Assembly: GCA_963734725.1 (NCBI GenBank)
Contig: CAVTIX010000012.1
Span: forward strand, 1-64,000
Direction of reading: 5' to 3'
Length of the DNA stretch: 64,000 nucleotides
Source of the DNA: DASXKD01 sp963734725
GTDB taxonomy: Bacteria; Actinomycetota; Actinomycetes; Streptosporangiales; Streptosporangiaceae
Made by a program: the position numbers and the translations under genes. The notes beneath the pieces were generated by a model, which was not told the DNA's origin, did not search any database, and was given only the letters and a program-made list of their open reading frames with translations. Positions 62,923-64,000 of the stretch are shown here, in pieces (the first letter of the stretch is position 1; every line of letters begins with the position of its first letter).

Positions 62923-64000
62923 CTAGGATCCGCCGCGGCAGTGGGCGTCGATGTCCGCGCGGCTGGGCAGCTTTACCCGCGCGCCGCGGCCCAGCGCGGC
63001 GGCCAGTTCCGCCTCGGCCCGCTCCACCTTGAGCCAGTCGGCGTAGCTCACCGGCGCCAGCTGCCGCCCGGCCAGCAGCGAAGCCATCGACCCGGGGGCC
63101 GCCGGGCGCTCGGCCCGCACGCCGCCCGGGCACAGGTCGGACAGCAGGGAACGGACGGTCTGCGCCGCGTCGGATTTGTTGGTGCCGATGACCCCGGTCG
63201 GTCCGCGCTTGAGCCATCCGGCCACGTACTCCCGCGGCAGCGGGAGGCCGTCGGCGCCCAGCACCCGTCCCTCGGCGTTCGGCACCGTGTAGCTGCGCTC
63301 GTCGAACGGGACACCAGGCAGCGGCACGCTCTGGTATCCCACGCTGCGCAGCACCATCTGCGCCGGGATCAGCTCCAGTTCCCCGGTCCCGGTCAGCTTC
63401 CCGTTCTCATCGATCCTGGTGCGCTCCACGGTCAGCCCGGTGGCGTGCCTGGCGCCTTCCACCCGCACCGGCCGCAGCCAGAACCGCACGACAAGCCGCC
63501 GCGCGTGCCCAGCGGGCTCGCGGGCCGCCCAGTCGCCGATCACGGCCAGGTTGCCACGCACCCGGCGGTCCGACTCGGCCAGCGCGGCGCTGCTCCCGGT
63601 CGCGTCGAACGCGCCGGGGTCCGCCTCGCCGGCGCCGACCACGATGTCGACACCCGCGAGTTGCCCGAGTTCTCGCAGCTCCTTAGTGGTGAACTTGGCC
63701 TGCGCCGGGCCACGCCGACCGATCACGTGGACCTCGCGGACCTTGCTGGCCATCAGCGCGTCCAGCACCGGCTGCGACACGTCGGTGCGGCGCAGCTCCT
63801 CCGGGTCCCGCACCAGGATCCGGGCCACGTCCACGGCGACGTTGCCCACCCCGACCACGGCCACCGACTCGGCGTCCAGGGTGAACGAGCCGGCGTCGGT
63901 GTCCGGGTGGCCGCAGTACCAGTTGACGAAGTCGGTCGCCGCGTAGCTGCCCGGCAGGTCCTCGCCCTCGATGCCCATCCGCCGGTCGCGCATCGCGCCT
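62923..64000 (-). CDS. fprA: Ferredoxin/adrenodoxin-type NADP+ reductase, C-terminal part
   Basis: At least 356 aa of an FprA-like FAD reductase (full proteins about 450 aa); the start lies beyond the window. Visible are GSYAATDFVNWYCGHPD, the NADP Rossmann motif VAVVGVGNVAVDVARILVRD, VIGRRGPAQAKFTTKELREL, SVGYQSVPLPGVPFDE and the conserved VAGWLKRGPTGVIGTNKSDA near the end. It passes electrons from NADPH to ferredoxin, for example for P450 enzymes. The gene looks intact within the window. Confidence 0.9.
   Translation of the reverse strand, partial: GAMRDRRMGIEGEDLPGSYAATDFVNWYCGHPDTDAGSFTLDAESVAVVGVGNVAVDVARILVRDPEELRRTDVSQPVLDALMASKVREVHVIGRRGPAQAKFTTKELRELGQLAGVDIVVGAGEADPGAFDATGSSAALAESDRRVRGNLAVIGDWAAREPAGHARRLVVRFWLRPVRVEGARHATGLTVERTRIDENGKLTGTGELELIPAQMVLRSVGYQSVPLPGVPFDERSYTVPNAEGRVLGADGLPLPREYVAGWLKRGPTGVIGTNKSDAAQTVRSLLSDLCPGGVRAERPAAPGSMASLLAGRQLAPVSYADWLKVERAEAELAAALGRGARVKLPSRADIDAHCRGGS

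Overview
The window comes from a high-GC Gram-positive actinobacterium, probably a Streptomyces or Streptosporangiales relative; the genus cannot be set from sequence alone. Supporting signs are the very high G+C with G/C third positions, a coproporphyrin-type heme pathway (chdC, cgoX, hemE), the hemE / DUF3000 / ribonuclease D gene order, paired clpP paralogues with an XRE regulator, F420-type and mycothiol-type enzyme families, rifamycin-associated elements, and many genes with a TAnnnT hexamer 6-7 nt before the start codon (leaderless transcripts).

Layout. 1-3941: a Tn554-like three-gene transposon (two tyrosine recombinases plus a small third protein) bounded by a 15-bp inverted repeat, inserted in an older transposase gene. 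3942-6300: two related IS remnants flanking a membrane-protein/winged-helix regulator pair, the second abutting a truncated hydrolase gene. 6279-8975: a regulator, an aldo/keto reductase and a decayed hydrolase. 9145-17014: a rifamycin-response locus with rifamycin phosphotransferase (rph) leftward, a small alpha/beta hydrolase, and helR plus a flavin amine oxidase rightward; both arms start from near-identical promoters carrying a 19-bp RAE dyad. 17080-21733: ACT protein, a two-component system and an MFS pump each cut at one breakpoint, an acyl-ACP thioesterase and a broken diaminopropionate ammonia-lyase. 21907-26683: GntR regulator with an anchored propeller protein, a membrane protein, a second sliding clamp, DUF6295 and a dienelactone hydrolase. 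26895-28700: an AT-richer island with a large serine recombinase. 28764-32493: aldo/keto reductase, MarR regulator and DHA2 pump. 32834-38267: an aerobic benzoyl-CoA (box) degradation operon with an internally deleted ligase. 38866-40890: a DevR/OsdR-like box, a small ORF, a clpP pair (one lacking the catalytic Ser) and a regulator ending in ALAA. 40975-49198: metabolic genes, valS, a DUF1349 protein and msrB. 49213-57758: heme genes, DUF4349, DUF3000, RNase D and an MGMT-like protein. 57824-64000: a Nudix/phosphatase, polyphosphate kinase with an in-frame transposase-type HTH extension, a secreted seven-repeat propeller, and the 3' part of an FprA reductase.

Two general points. First, at least a dozen genes, including normally essential valS and hemE, carry one- or two-base frameshifts, many in short G/C runs; residual sequencing errors are as likely as real decay for many of them. 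Second, the window holds several unnamed small repeats: a ~60-bp GC-rich hairpin family (three copies, one inside a gene), a six-unit ~36-bp CCAAT array, and a 178-bp MITE-like unit.
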